Shown: positions 1 through 8,035 of the stretch, piece after piece
Layout: each line of letters opens with the position of its first letter
Position numbering within the stretch: position 1 is the stretch's first letter
Source: Alphaproteobacteria bacterium
GTDB taxonomy: Bacteria > Pseudomonadota > Alphaproteobacteria > Sphingomonadales > JAKSBY01
Length of the DNA: 64,000 nucleotides
Direction of reading: 5' to 3'
NCBI GenBank assembly: GCA_021774625.1
Contig: JAJFIV010000008.1
Location: 237,392-301,391, forward strand
Notes under the pieces: model-generated
Told to the model about the DNA's origin: nothing
The model's database searches: none
Seen by the model: only the letters and a program-made list of their open reading frames with translations
Translations under genes and position numbers: made by a program

Positions 1-326
1 AAAACCAGCACATTTGCATCATTATGCTGCCGCGACAGTCTTGCCATGGTCGCATTACAACAGAGCGCGGCTCTGACACCCGGGTGGCGGTTTGCGGCAA
101 TACTGATTCCGATACCGGTGCCGCAAATCAGAACGCCCCGGGTCACTTTATCCGCGTCAATCGCCTCCGCCATCGCATGGGCAAAGTCCGGGTAATCAAC
201 CGACGCCGGACCGTTGGCGCCCAAATCAAGGACATTGATCGACAATTCCATCAGCCTTTCCTTCAGACTGTCCTTTAAATCAATGCCGGCGTGATCGCTG
301 GCTATCGCAATCATATGGTCGGACAT
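1..326 (-). CDS. rpiB: Ribose-5-phosphate isomerase B, 3' end outside window
   Basis: Interconverts ribose 5-phosphate and ribulose 5-phosphate in the pentose phosphate pathway (LacA/RpiB family). The visible 108 residues begin MSDHMIAIASDHAGIDLKDS and carry the family signature: the SDHAG substrate loop, DLGANG with the following DYPDFA, and ICGTGIGISIAANR with the active-site Cys. The ATG at 324-326 is preceded on the minus strand by a purine-rich stretch. The C-terminal third lies beyond base 1. It is divergent from the MucR-like gene. In many alphaproteobacteria glyA follows rpiB, but that position lies outside this window. Confidence 0.93.
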   Translation of the reverse strand, partial: MSDHMIAIASDHAGIDLKDSLKERLMELSINVLDLGANGPASVDYPDFAHAMAEAIDADKVTRGVLICGTGIGISIAANRHPGVRAALCCNATMARLSRQHNDANVLV

Positions 327-640
327 AAGGAAAGCACCTCGAAATTAAGCCTCGGAGAAGGCAGATCTCACAATTGCCGCTCTCTTATCATATATTTTAA
401 GGATAGGCTATGGCAGCACAAGACCGTGACTGCATATTTCAAAGAAAGTAAAATGAGCAGTGCACCTGCAACAACTTATTCCATTTTACATAGAATTAAC
501 ACGATACCGGGTTGGTATAGTTGTGATATTGCAATAACATTAACCATATAAGCATAAAAAAATTTACTTTTTCTTGAAATCATATTTAACACCTGCAATA
601 AACCCATCTTACACATGGTCTATTTACGCGGGGGGACTTC
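327..640. other. AT-rich divergent intergenic region, rpiB / mucR-like
   Basis: These 314 bases separate the divergent rpiB and mucR-like genes. Bases 380-610 are far richer in A and T than the flanking genes, with runs such as the one at 556-580. No convincing coding sequence is present; a short open frame across 291-551 has no homology I recognise and overlaps rpiB. It should hold both promoters. Ros/MucR proteins prefer AT-rich upstream DNA, so autoregulation here is plausible but is inference. Confidence 0.5.
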
Positions 641-1072
641 ATGACACAAGAAAACAATCATTCCTCAAGAGAATGGATTCTTCAATTAGCGGCCGATATC
701 GTTTCTTCATATGTTGCAAATAACTCGGTGCCAACCAATTCCCTGCCCGACTTAATTGCCGCCGTTTATACGACGATGGCGTCACTTGCCGAGGGCAGTG
801 AAGTTCATGGCAAACCGCTCAATCCGGCGGTTCCGATAAAAAAATCAATCACCGACGATTATATTATCTGTCTTGAAGACGGCAAAAAACTGAAAATGCT
901 CAAGCGCTATCTCAGGTCGCAATATAATCTGACACCGGAGGAATACCGCGCCAAATGGGGCCTGCCGCCGGACTATCCGATGGTTGCGCCCAATTATGCG
1001 GCAAGACGGTCGGAATTCGCAAAGCAGATCGGTCTTGGAAAAACCTCCGGCAAACGAAAAGCCAGAAAATAG
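641..1072 (+). CDS. Ros/MucR family transcriptional regulator with degenerate zinc site
   Basis: A 143-residue member of the Ros/MucR family, which in alphaproteobacteria controls exopolysaccharide, motility and virulence genes by binding AT-rich promoters. The N-terminal half is an oligomerisation-type region (about residues 10-50). The C-terminal half carries the family core: CLEDGKKLKMLKRYL, then LTPEEYRAKWGLPPDYPM and VAPNYAARRSEFAKQIGLG. The ATG at 641 follows a GGGGGGA ribosome binding site. Compared with the Ros C-x2-C...H...H zinc ligands, only the first Cys is kept: the second Cys is Asp and both His positions are replaced (KRY, SQY). A basic GKTSGKRKARK tail ends the protein. Confidence 0.9.
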   Translation: MTQENNHSSREWILQLAADIVSSYVANNSVPTNSLPDLIAAVYTTMASLAEGSEVHGKPLNPAVPIKKSITDDYIICLEDGKKLKMLKRYLRSQYNLTPEEYRAKWGLPPDYPMVAPNYAARRSEFAKQIGLGKTSGKRKARK

Positions 1073-1255
1073 TTACGGCTGTTCCTTGCGCAGGACATAT
1101 TCCAGCTTTTGAACGGCGAGTCGGGTCAGGTCGTGCCTTGCGGCATTAGCGGGGCCGGTGATGGAAACTTCTTTGCCGCTGGCGGGATCGACGGCGGAAA
1201 CCTTCATGGAATTTCCGATCTGCCGGAATTCAATCAGATAGCCTTCACCGGCCAT
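1073..1255 (-). CDS. Small conserved protein, DUF6898-like
   Basis: A 60-residue protein starting MAGEGYLIEFRQIGNSMKVS and containing AVDPASGKEVSITGPANAA, a pattern I associate with the small DUF6898 family found next to hemA in alphaproteobacteria. It has no membrane segment or catalytic motif and its function is unknown. It lies 11 bases downstream of hemA on the same strand, so it is probably cotranscribed. Its stop abuts the stop of the convergent mucR-like gene. Family assignment is from memory of the pattern. Confidence 0.7.
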   Translation of the reverse strand: MAGEGYLIEFRQIGNSMKVSAVDPASGKEVSITGPANAARHDLTRLAVQKLEYVLRKEQP

Positions 1256-1266
1256 ATTGCATCCAA

Positions 1267-2481
1267 TCAGGCTGCGCGGCGGACATCCAGACGGACCCAG
1301 ACCGCGTTCAGCGCCGCCACCAGATCATCCATCATCGCATCGGTATGAAGCGGATTGGGCGTAAGCCGCAGCCGCTCGCTCCCTTTGGGGACAGTGGGAT
1401 AGTTGATCGGCTGGACATAAACGCCATAATCGTCGAGCAGAGTATCCGACACCTGCTTGCATAAAACCGGATCGCCGACCAGCAGCGGGACAATGTGGCT
1501 GGCTGACGGCATAACCGGCAGGCCCTGCGCTTTCAAAAGCCCCTTGAGCTTGGCGGCCCGCTCTTGCTGAGCGTCGCGTTCCGCATTGCTTTTCTTCAAA
1601 TGACGAACGCTGGCCAGCGCCCCGGCGGCCAGAACCGGCGATAACGACGTCGTAAAAATAAAACCGGAGGCATAACTGCGCACCACATCCACCAACAGTC
1701 TGGAACTGGTGATATAGCCGCCCATAACGCCGAAAGCCTTGCCGAGGGTTCCCTCAATCACTGTGACCCGGTCCATGACGCCTTCGCGTTCCGCGACCCC
1801 GCCGCCGCGCGGGCCATACATACCGACCGCATGAACCTCATCAAGATAGGTCAGGGCATTATATTTATCGGCAAGGTCGCAGATGGCGCTGATCGGCGCA
1901 ATATCGCCATCCATGGAATAAACCGATTCGAAGGCAATGATTTTTGGCGTGCCGGGATTGGAAGACTGCAAAAGCTGTTCAAGATGAGCCATGTCATTAT
2001 GGCGGAAAATCCGTTTTTCCGCGCCGCTTTGCCGAATGCCCTGTATCATCGAGGCGTGATTAAGGCTGTCGGAAAAGACAATGCAGTCCGGCAAAATCCG
2101 CGCCATGGTCGAAAGCGTCGCTTCGTTGGATATGTAACCGGAAGTAAAAAGCAGAGCGGCTTCCTTGCCGTGCAAATCGGCCAGTTCCTGTTCCAGTAGG
2201 ACATGATAGTGGTTGGTCCCGGAAATATTACGGGTGCCGCCGGAGCCCGCACCGCATTCATCCAGCGCCTGCTGCATGGCCCCAACCACCTTCGGATGCT
2301 GGCCCATGCCGAGATAATCATTGGAACACCAGACGCTGATAGTCTGGGTTGCGCCGTCAGCCCGGTAACGCACCGCCCCCGGAAAAGTGCCGCGGCTGCG
2401 GACAATATCGTTGAAAACCCGATAGCGGCCCTCACGCTTCACTGCATCAATGGCGTCGGAAAACCGTTGTTTATAATCCAT
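1267..2481 (-). CDS. hemA: 5-aminolevulinate synthase
   Basis: Condenses glycine with succinyl-CoA to 5-aminolevulinate, the first step of haem synthesis by the C4 (Shemin) route typical of alphaproteobacteria. It is a PLP-dependent alpha-oxoamine synthase of 404 residues, the usual length. Visible signatures are [13 protein letters not shown] near the start, [21 protein letters not shown] and the PLP lysine in [15 protein letters not shown] chose the ATG at 2479-2481 (MDYKQRF) because the family usually begins MNYxxxF; an in-frame GTG lies 9 bases upstream. The related enzyme at 16038 is a different family member (see there). Confidence 0.95.
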   Translation of the reverse strand: MDYKQRFSDAIDAVKREGRYRVFNDIVRSRGTFPGAVRYRADGATQTISVWCSNDYLGMGQHPKVVGAMQQALDECGAGSGGTRNISGTNHYHVLLEQELADLHGKEAALLFTSGYISNEATLSTMARILPDCIVFSDSLNHASMIQGIRQSGAEKRIFRHNDMAHLEQLLQSSNPGTPKIIAFESVYSMDGDIAPISAICDLADKYNALTYLDEVHAVGMYGPRGGGVAEREGVMDRVTVIEGTLGKAFGVMGGYITSSRLLVDVVRSYASGFIFTTSLSPVLAAGALASVRHLKKSNAERDAQQERAAKLKGLLKAQGLPVMPSASHIVPLLVGDPVLCKQVSDTLLDDYGVYVQPINYPTVPKGSERLRLTPNPLHTDAMMDDLVAALNAVWVRLDVRRAA

Positions 2482-2674
2482 TTCTGGCACTCACGTCCTG
2501 CGGAAGCCCCATCCGCTGTCTTTTATTCTACTACCGCTCCGACATTTTATAACCAACCCGGCATATTGTCGCGGCGGTCGGATCACCACGGAAATGTCAT
2601 ATCATGTTCACTTTTTATCGCAACCCTTTGCTGGCACAAGTTTTTGTCATCTTATAATTCTTTATAGCGGAAAA

Positions 2675-2705
2675 AGACAAAAAAGGCGCTGAAATTCTCA
2701 GCGCC
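2675..2705 (-). terminator. Rho-independent terminator after marR-like gene
   Basis: An 8-bp stem (GGCGCTGA at 2685-2692 pairing with TCAGCGCC at 2698-2705) with a 5-base loop. On the minus strand it is followed by a run of T (2681-2684, then a T-rich stretch). It lies just downstream of the MarR family gene. Confidence 0.8.
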
Positions 2706-2731
2706 CCCTCGTTTTCCTTCAGAGCTAAAGC

Positions 2732-3244
2732 CTAGCCCGCAAAGCGCAACTGGTCTGTCCAAAAGCGCTCCAGATTCCTCAAATGTTTGCGAAGTTCACG
2801 GAAATTGCCCGCATCCAGCAGATCGTCACCAAGAATTTCCGCCAGCTGTTCGTCGTACACCTCGTCGATCAGGTTGCGGATTTCATGACCTTTATCGGTC
2901 AGGGAAATCCTTACCGAGCGCCGGTCATGTTCCGCCCGCTGATGGTCGATATAGCCCATTTCCACAAGCTTTTTGAGATTGTATGAAACGTTGGAGCCAA
3001 GATAATAGCCGCGGGTCCGAAGCTCGCCGGCGGTCATTTCATGGCTGCCGATATTATAAACCAGAAGCGCCTGAACCGCATTGATTTCCGACTTATCCAT
3101 GCCGTCGAGGCGGTTTTTCAGGATATCGAGCAGCCGCCGGTGAAGGCGCTCGACAAGCTGAAGGCAATCCAGAAACAGGGATTTGGTCTGGGCCGCCTGG
3201 GATTCATCGCCTATAACCGGGGCATGTGTCTGATCTACCGTCAT
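2732..3244 (-). CDS. MarR family transcriptional regulator
   Basis: A 170-residue winged-helix regulator. The DNA-binding region spans about residues 55-125: helix-turn-helix around MTAGELRTRGYYLGSNVSYN, then LKKLVEMGYI and the wing HDRRSVRISLTDKG, the classic MarR wing. Flanking helices would form the dimer interface. It is the last gene behind acyl-CoA dehydrogenase, hydrolase and mmsB on the same strand, 63 bases after mmsB, so control of valine catabolism is possible; the ligand cannot be read from sequence. A terminator follows. Confidence 0.88.
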   Translation of the reverse strand: MTVDQTHAPVIGDESQAAQTKSLFLDCLQLVERLHRRLLDILKNRLDGMDKSEINAVQALLVYNIGSHEMTAGELRTRGYYLGSNVSYNLKKLVEMGYIDHQRAEHDRRSVRISLTDKGHEIRNLIDEVYDEQLAEILGDDLLDAGNFRELRKHLRNLERFWTDQLRFAG

Positions 3245-3307
3245 TTTCCGGACCTGATATTTTTTATTGTCTGCACCGGATCCAGAACTACCGGAAATCT
3301 CCTAACT

Positions 3308-4201
3308 TTATCTTAATTCACCGTTGAGCATCTTAAAAATACCGGAAAAATCGAGCCCGCCATGGCCGTCTGAAGAGAGTTTCGCGTATAAATCCTCCGA
3401 TTTCAGACCCAATGGGGTGTCCGCGCCGGTGCTTTTTGCGGCATCTTTCGCCAGCCTCAGATCCTTCAACATCATATCGGCGGCAAAGCCCGGCTGATAG
3501 CCGCGGTTCGCAGGCGATGCCGGTACCGGACCCGGCACCGGGCAATAGGTATCCAGCGACCAGCAGCGGCCGGACGACGTTGAGGAGATATCAAACAGAA
3601 CCTGATCATCGACGCCAAGTTTCCGCGCCAGAACAAAGGCTTCCGAAACACCAATCATGGAGATCGCCAGCAGCATATTGTTGCAGATTTTCGCGGCCTC
3701 GCCGTTGCCCGGCCCGCCGGCGTGAATAATCTTGCCGCCCATAATATCGAGAATCGGCGCGGCCCGCTGAAAGGCCTGATCCGGACCGCCGGCCATGAAG
3801 GTCAGCGTGCCCGCTTCGGCCCCGCCGACCCCGCCGGAAACCGGCGCATCCACCATATCGAAACCGGCTTCGGTAGCCGCTTTGGCGACGTCACGGGCCG
3901 ATTCCACATCGATCGTCGATGAATCGATCAGCAGCGTGCCCGGATCCGCATTGGCGATCACGCCGTCGCCGCCCAGATAGACCCCTCTCACATGCTTTCC
4001 GGCGGGCAGCATGGTGACGACCACATCCACACCCCTGGCGGCTTCGGCAATACTTTGCGCAATCTCCGCCCCGGCCGCCCGCGCCGCCTCCCTGGACGCC
4101 TCCGCCAAATCGAAGCCCTTCACCTGATGGCCTGCTTTCAGCAGGTTTTTCGCCATCGGCAAACCCATATTGCCAAGCCCGATAAATCCGATTTTCGTCA
4201 T
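3308..4201 (-). CDS. mmsB: 3-hydroxyisobutyrate dehydrogenase
   Basis: Oxidises 3-hydroxyisobutyrate to methylmalonate semialdehyde with NAD in valine degradation. The 297-residue protein has the Rossmann start GFIGLGNMGLPMAKNLLKAG, the substrate-binding stretch DAPVSGGVGGAEAGTL and the catalytic lysine in GNGEAAKICNNM. The beta-hydroxyacid dehydrogenase fold continues to LKDLRLAKDAA near the C terminus. It starts 23 bases after the hydrolase gene and is followed by the MarR gene. Specificity for hydroxyisobutyrate is supported by the two upstream genes for the preceding steps. Confidence 0.93.
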   Translation of the reverse strand: MTKIGFIGLGNMGLPMAKNLLKAGHQVKGFDLAEASREAARAAGAEIAQSIAEAARGVDVVVTMLPAGKHVRGVYLGGDGVIANADPGTLLIDSSTIDVESARDVAKAATEAGFDMVDAPVSGGVGGAEAGTLTFMAGGPDQAFQRAAPILDIMGGKIIHAGGPGNGEAAKICNNMLLAISMIGVSEAFVLARKLGVDDQVLFDISSTSSGRCWSLDTYCPVPGPVPASPANRGYQPGFAADMMLKDLRLAKDAAKSTGADTPLGLKSEDLYAKLSSDGHGGLDFSGIFKMLNGELR

Positions 4202-4224
4202 TGTGTTTTCCTTATTTCAGCCTC

Positions 4225-5283
4225 TCAGTCAAACGACAGTTCGTCCTCACCCAATTCCGCAAAGTGCGCAGCGACCCGGTCCTCGCTGACCTCCGATAAC
4301 AGCGGTGGATTCCATTTGGGGGACTGGTCCTTATCGATCAAAAGCGCCCGCACCCCTTCATAAAAATCATGACCTTCGCCGAGAAGCTGATTGACGATGC
4401 GGTATTCCATCCGCAGGCACTCATTAAAGGACATTCCCTGCCCTTCGCGGATTTGCCTGAAAGTGACCTTCACCGATGTCGGTGACTTGGCGGCAATTTC
4501 ATCCCGCACCTGAAGGGCCCAGTCCGATCCCTCATCGGTCAGGGCCCCCATAATTTTTTCGACACTGTCATGATTGAAGCAATAATCAATGGCATCAACG
4601 AATTTCATGGTCGGCGAGAAGCCCGGATTGTCCGTCGCGTCCTCGAGAATTTTTGCAATATGCTCGCCGCTGGTCAGATCGCTCGCCGCAAGATCCGCAA
4701 TCAGACCAGCCAGCTTTTCGCCCGGCACATAATGGGTTGCGATACCGAGCCGCACCAGATCACCGGCTTTCAGACGGCTGCCAAGAAGTCCCAGATACAT
4801 GCCGATTTCCCCGTCCAGCCGCGGCAGAAAATAACTTCCCCCTACATCCGGGATCAGGCCAAGGCCGGTTTCCGGCATGGCGAACAGGGTGCGTTCGGTC
4901 ACAACCCGGTGGCTGCCATGAACCGAGATGCCGACACCGCCGCCCATGCTGATGCCGTCGACCAGCGCGATATAGGGTTTGGGGAAATGATGGATCGCCG
5001 CATTCATCCGGTATTCGTTCCAGAAAAACTCCTTCCAGGCCGGATCGCCCGCCTTGCCCGCATGATAGAGCGACACCACATCGCCGCCGGCGCAGAAAGC
5101 CTTTTCACCGGCCCCCTGAATGACCACCGCGCGCACCGCATCATCCTCCGCCCATTCACCGAGCTTGCCATGCAACGCCACGCACATATCGGAGGTCAGC
5201 GCATTCAGCGCCTTGGGCCGGTTAAGGGTGATCAGGCCCATATGACCCCTGACTTCGAAAAGAATATCCTCGCTGTTGTTCAT
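4225..5283 (-). CDS. 3-hydroxyisobutyryl-CoA hydrolase
   Basis: Releases free 3-hydroxyisobutyrate from its CoA ester, the step before mmsB in valine degradation. It is a crotonase-fold protein of 352 residues, the length of HIBYL-CoA hydrolases and longer than the roughly 260 of ordinary enoyl-CoA hydratases. Visible motifs: LNRPKALNALTSDM, GAGEKAFCAGGDVVSLY (oxyanion loop), DGISMGGGVGISVHG and MPETGLGLIPDVGGSYFLPR with the catalytic Glu. Its ATG overlaps the stop of the acyl-CoA dehydrogenase gene (ATGA), indicating coupled translation. Confidence 0.92.
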   Translation of the reverse strand: MNNSEDILFEVRGHMGLITLNRPKALNALTSDMCVALHGKLGEWAEDDAVRAVVIQGAGEKAFCAGGDVVSLYHAGKAGDPAWKEFFWNEYRMNAAIHHFPKPYIALVDGISMGGGVGISVHGSHRVVTERTLFAMPETGLGLIPDVGGSYFLPRLDGEIGMYLGLLGSRLKAGDLVRLGIATHYVPGEKLAGLIADLAASDLTSGEHIAKILEDATDNPGFSPTMKFVDAIDYCFNHDSVEKIMGALTDEGSDWALQVRDEIAAKSPTSVKVTFRQIREGQGMSFNECLRMEYRIVNQLLGEGHDFYEGVRALLIDKDQSPKWNPPLLSEVSEDRVAAHFAELGEDELSFD

Positions 5284-6434
5284 CGGTTGCTGTCCTTCAG
5301 CATGGCGCGGGAAATGATCACCCGCATGATTTCATTGGTGCCTTCCAGAATCTGGTGCACCCGGAGATCGCGCAGATACCGTTCCACCGGATAATCCCTG
5401 AGATAGCCGTAACCACCATGCATCTGCAGGGCCTCATTGACCACCCGGAATCCGGTATCGGTGGCAAGGCGCTTCGCCATGGCCGCCGCCTGGGTTTTGT
5501 CCACCGCATGATTGGTAACCTTCATTGCCGCCGCATAGAGCAGCAAACGCGCTGCCTCCAATTCAGTTGCCATATCGGCGAGGCGGAACTGAATTGCCTG
5601 AAAATCGGCGATGGCCTTGCCGAACTGTTTGCGTTCCTTGGTATAATCCACCGCCGCATCAAGGCAGAACTGCGCCCCGCCCAACGAACAGGCCCCGATA
5701 TTGAGCCGGCCGCCATCCAGGCCGGACATGGCGATCTTGAAGCCCTGCCCTTCGTCACCGACAAGATTTTCCACCGGCACCCGGCAATTATCGAAATTGA
5801 CAATGGCCGTGGGTTGGGAATGCCAGCCCAGCTTCTTTTCCTGCGCCCCGAAAGACAGTCCCGGCGTGCCTTTTTCAACAATCACCGCCGAGATGCCTTT
5901 CGGCGTATCGTCGCCGGTGCGGACCATCACCAGGTAAATATCCGAGCCATGCTCTCCGGCTCCGGAGATAAAGGCCTTCGATCCGTTCAGCACAAAATGG
6001 TTCCCGTCCCGCATGGCTCTGGTTTTGAGCGCCGCCGCATCGGAGCCCGACGCGGGCTCGGTCAGGCAATAACTGCCGATCTTCTCCATGGTCACCAGAT
6101 CGGGCAGCCATTTCTTCGCCACCTCAGCGCTGCCGAAACCGTCGATCATCCAGCTCACCATATTGTGGATGGAGATAAAGGCCGCCGTTGACGGGCAGGC
6201 ATAAGACAAAGCCTCCATCACCAGCGCCGCATCGAGCCGGGTGAGCCCGACCCCGCCATTTTCCGGCGATACATACATGGCGGCAAAACCAAGCTCCGCA
6301 GCCTTTTTCAGGGTATCGCGCGGGAAGATATAGTCTTCATCCCATTGCGCTGCATGGGGGGCAATTTCATCCGCGGCAAAGCGGCGCGCCATATCCTGGA
6401 TCGCCCGCTGGTCGTCTGTCAGGTTAAAGTCCAT
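5280..6434 (-). CDS. Acyl-CoA dehydrogenase, probably isobutyryl-CoA specific
   Basis: A flavoenzyme of 384 residues that introduces the alpha-beta double bond into an acyl-CoA. The order N-terminal helical domain, beta domain (YCLTEPASGSDAAALKTRA) and C-terminal helical domain (YTKERKQFGKAIADFQAIQF, QMHGGYGYLRDYPVERYLRD, then ILEGTNEIMR) is complete. Substrate choice is inferred from the two following genes, which act on valine-derived C4 intermediates. I chose ATG 6432-6434 (MDFNLTDDQRAIQ), the usual family start; the upstream frame looks untranslated. It is the first gene of the catabolic group. Confidence 0.9.
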   Translation of the reverse strand: MDFNLTDDQRAIQDMARRFAADEIAPHAAQWDEDYIFPRDTLKKAAELGFAAMYVSPENGGVGLTRLDAALVMEALSYACPSTAAFISIHNMVSWMIDGFGSAEVAKKWLPDLVTMEKIGSYCLTEPASGSDAAALKTRAMRDGNHFVLNGSKAFISGAGEHGSDIYLVMVRTGDDTPKGISAVIVEKGTPGLSFGAQEKKLGWHSQPTAIVNFDNCRVPVENLVGDEGQGFKIAMSGLDGGRLNIGACSLGGAQFCLDAAVDYTKERKQFGKAIADFQAIQFRLADMATELEAARLLLYAAAMKVTNHAVDKTQAAAMAKRLATDTGFRVVNEALQMHGGYGYLRDYPVERYLRDLRVHQILEGTNEIMRVIISRAMLKDSNR

Positions 6435-6591
6435 ATGATCTGTCTTTTGTTGTGAGCATTTACGGCGCAACATAGCGCACCCGCCCGCCGGGTCAACCAC
6501 GAAGCGCCCGGTGCCGAATGGAACAAATGCGCGAAATCGACGTTACAGATATATCACAGAGACCACCAATAATAAGCAAAGGAAGCACAGA

Positions 6592-7119
6592 ATGTCACAC
6601 AGCACGCCGATGCCCGGTGATCAGGCCCCGCCCCTGGCGGTTCACGCCATGGGCGGCGATCCCATCAATATAGCGAACGAAGCGGCCGAAAAATTTACAG
6701 TGATTCTATTTTACCGTGGCGTTCATTGCCCGGTTTGCCGGCAACAGCTGGAAGAACTGAATGGAAAAATCAATGAATTCGAGCAGGCGGGTATCACCGT
6801 GCATGCTGTTTCCATGGATTCCGAAGAGCGCGCCAAGCGGCAGAAGGAAGAGTGGGATATTGCTAATATCAGGATCGGATACGGCCTCACCGAGGATAGC
6901 GCCCGGAAGTGGGGGCTGTTTATTTCCGGCAAGGAAAAGGACAGTGAGCCTGACCGTTTTTGTGAACCGGGGATGGCCATCCTCTATCCGGACAAAACAA
7001 TTTATGCCCTTTATCTGCAAACTGCGCCATTTGCCCGGCCGGGACTGGATGATCTTCTGAAAGGCCTGAATTTTATTTCCGAAAACAATTACCCGATCCG
7101 GGGTAAGGAAGCCGCTTGA
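6592..7119 (+). CDS. Peroxiredoxin-like protein (AhpC/TSA fold)
   Basis: A 175-residue thioredoxin-fold protein with FYRGVHCPVCRQQLEEL near residue 45, a CPVC motif at the position of the peroxidatic Cys. Later come AVSMDSEERAKRQKEEW and a C-terminal half with IYPxxxxYALYLQTAPFARPGLDDLL. This is the AhpC/TSA family that reduces peroxides or acts as a thiol oxidoreductase; the exact substrate is unknown. The ATG at 6592 follows GGAAG, while the open frame extends upstream without a better site. It is divergent from the acyl-CoA dehydrogenase and precedes an FMN oxidoreductase. Confidence 0.88.
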   Translation: MSHSTPMPGDQAPPLAVHAMGGDPINIANEAAEKFTVILFYRGVHCPVCRQQLEELNGKINEFEQAGITVHAVSMDSEERAKRQKEEWDIANIRIGYGLTEDSARKWGLFISGKEKDSEPDRFCEPGMAILYPDKTIYALYLQTAPFARPGLDDLLKGLNFISENNYPIRGKEAA

Positions 7120-7191
7120 GTGTGACCGCCGGTTGTCATATCACTGTTCCGAGAAAAAATTCCCCTATCAGTCAAAAACAAGGAACGGCTT

Positions 7192-7908
7192 ATGTCCGAC
7201 GCAAAAGACTATTCAGACCTCAAGGCCTGTTTTATCAACACCACTTTGAAGCCCTCCGCCCGGGAGGACAGCCACACCGAATTGTTGATGAAAAATTCCA
7301 TGACCATCATGGAAAAGCAGGGCGTCACGGTCAATTATCTGAGAGCCGCCGATCACGATATTGCCTTTGGTGTCTATCCGGATATGCGGGAGCATGGCGC
7401 GAAGAAAGATGACTGGCCGGAGATTTACTGGCCCAAGGTGCGCGATGCAGATATTCTCGTTATCGGCACCCCGCTCTGGCTGGGTGAGGAATCCTCCATC
7501 TGCCGGGTGATTATCGAACGGCTCTATGCCCATTCCGGCCAGACCAACGACAAAGGACAGTATGTCTATTATGGCCGAACCGGCGGCTGCATGGTGACCG
7601 GCAACGAGGATGGCGTTAAACACGCCTCCATGACCCTGCTTTATGCGCTGCAGCATATCGGTTATGTGATTCCGCCGCAGGCTGATTGCGGCTGGATCGG
7701 CGAAGCCGGACCGGGACCCTCTTACGGGGACGACGGTATTGGACTGGACAATGAATTCACCCGCCGCAACACGACCTTCATGACCTGGAACCTGCTGCAC
7801 ATGGCCCGCATGCTGAAAGACGCCGGCGGCATGCCGGCCTATGGCAATCAGCGATCGGAATGGGAAGCCGGCCAGCGTTTCGATCACCCCAACCCTGAAT
7901 ACCGATAA
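7192..7908 (+). CDS. NADPH-dependent FMN reductase / flavodoxin-fold oxidoreductase
   Basis: A 238-residue protein of the flavodoxin-like NAD(P)H oxidoreductase family. The strand-loop CFINTTLKPSAREDSHTELL matches the FMN phosphate loop, DILVIGTPLWLGEESSICRVIIERL is the second flavin loop, and GRTGGCMVTGNEDGVKH follows. It probably transfers electrons from NAD(P)H to an unknown acceptor. It starts 72 bases after the peroxiredoxin gene, suggesting a shared redox-stress role. A palindromic repeat separates it from the convergent glutathione reductase gene. Confidence 0.88.
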   Translation: MSDAKDYSDLKACFINTTLKPSAREDSHTELLMKNSMTIMEKQGVTVNYLRAADHDIAFGVYPDMREHGAKKDDWPEIYWPKVRDADILVIGTPLWLGEESSICRVIIERLYAHSGQTNDKGQYVYYGRTGGCMVTGNEDGVKHASMTLLYALQHIGYVIPPQADCGWIGEAGPGPSYGDDGIGLDNEFTRRNTTFMTWNLLHMARMLKDAGGMPAYGNQRSEWEAGQRFDHPNPEYR

Positions 7909-7923
7909 GCGCTTGTCGCCGCA

Positions 7924-8027
7924 CTTCGATACGGACCTTCGGCCCTACTCAGCACGAACGGTGGGGTCTTTGGTGCAGGCACCGCCGTTCATCCTGAGTG
8001 CCTTTGCGCAGCGAAGGTGTATCGAAG
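7924..8027. repeat. Imperfect palindromic repeat between convergent genes
   Basis: Left arm 7924-7961 and right arm 7984-8027 form an imperfect inverted repeat whose ends read CTTCGATAC and GTATCGAAG and whose inner ends are GAACGG and CCGTTC. It belongs to the same type as the repeat at 26700-26770 (shared CTTCGA outer ends, CTCAG within the arms, CGAACGG inside). It lies between two convergent genes, where it could end transcription from both sides. Confidence 0.75.
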
Positions 8028-8035
8028 GATGGCCG

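Noticed and set aside
291-551. Open frame of 86 codons upstream of mucR-like gene
   Set aside because: It overlaps rpiB antisense and crosses the AT-rich promoter region; no homology or ribosome site.
4570-6191. Long plus-strand open frames across the hydrolase and acyl-CoA dehydrogenase genes
   Set aside because: Both are antisense to well-supported enzymes; high third-position G/C in the real genes leaves the opposite frame open.
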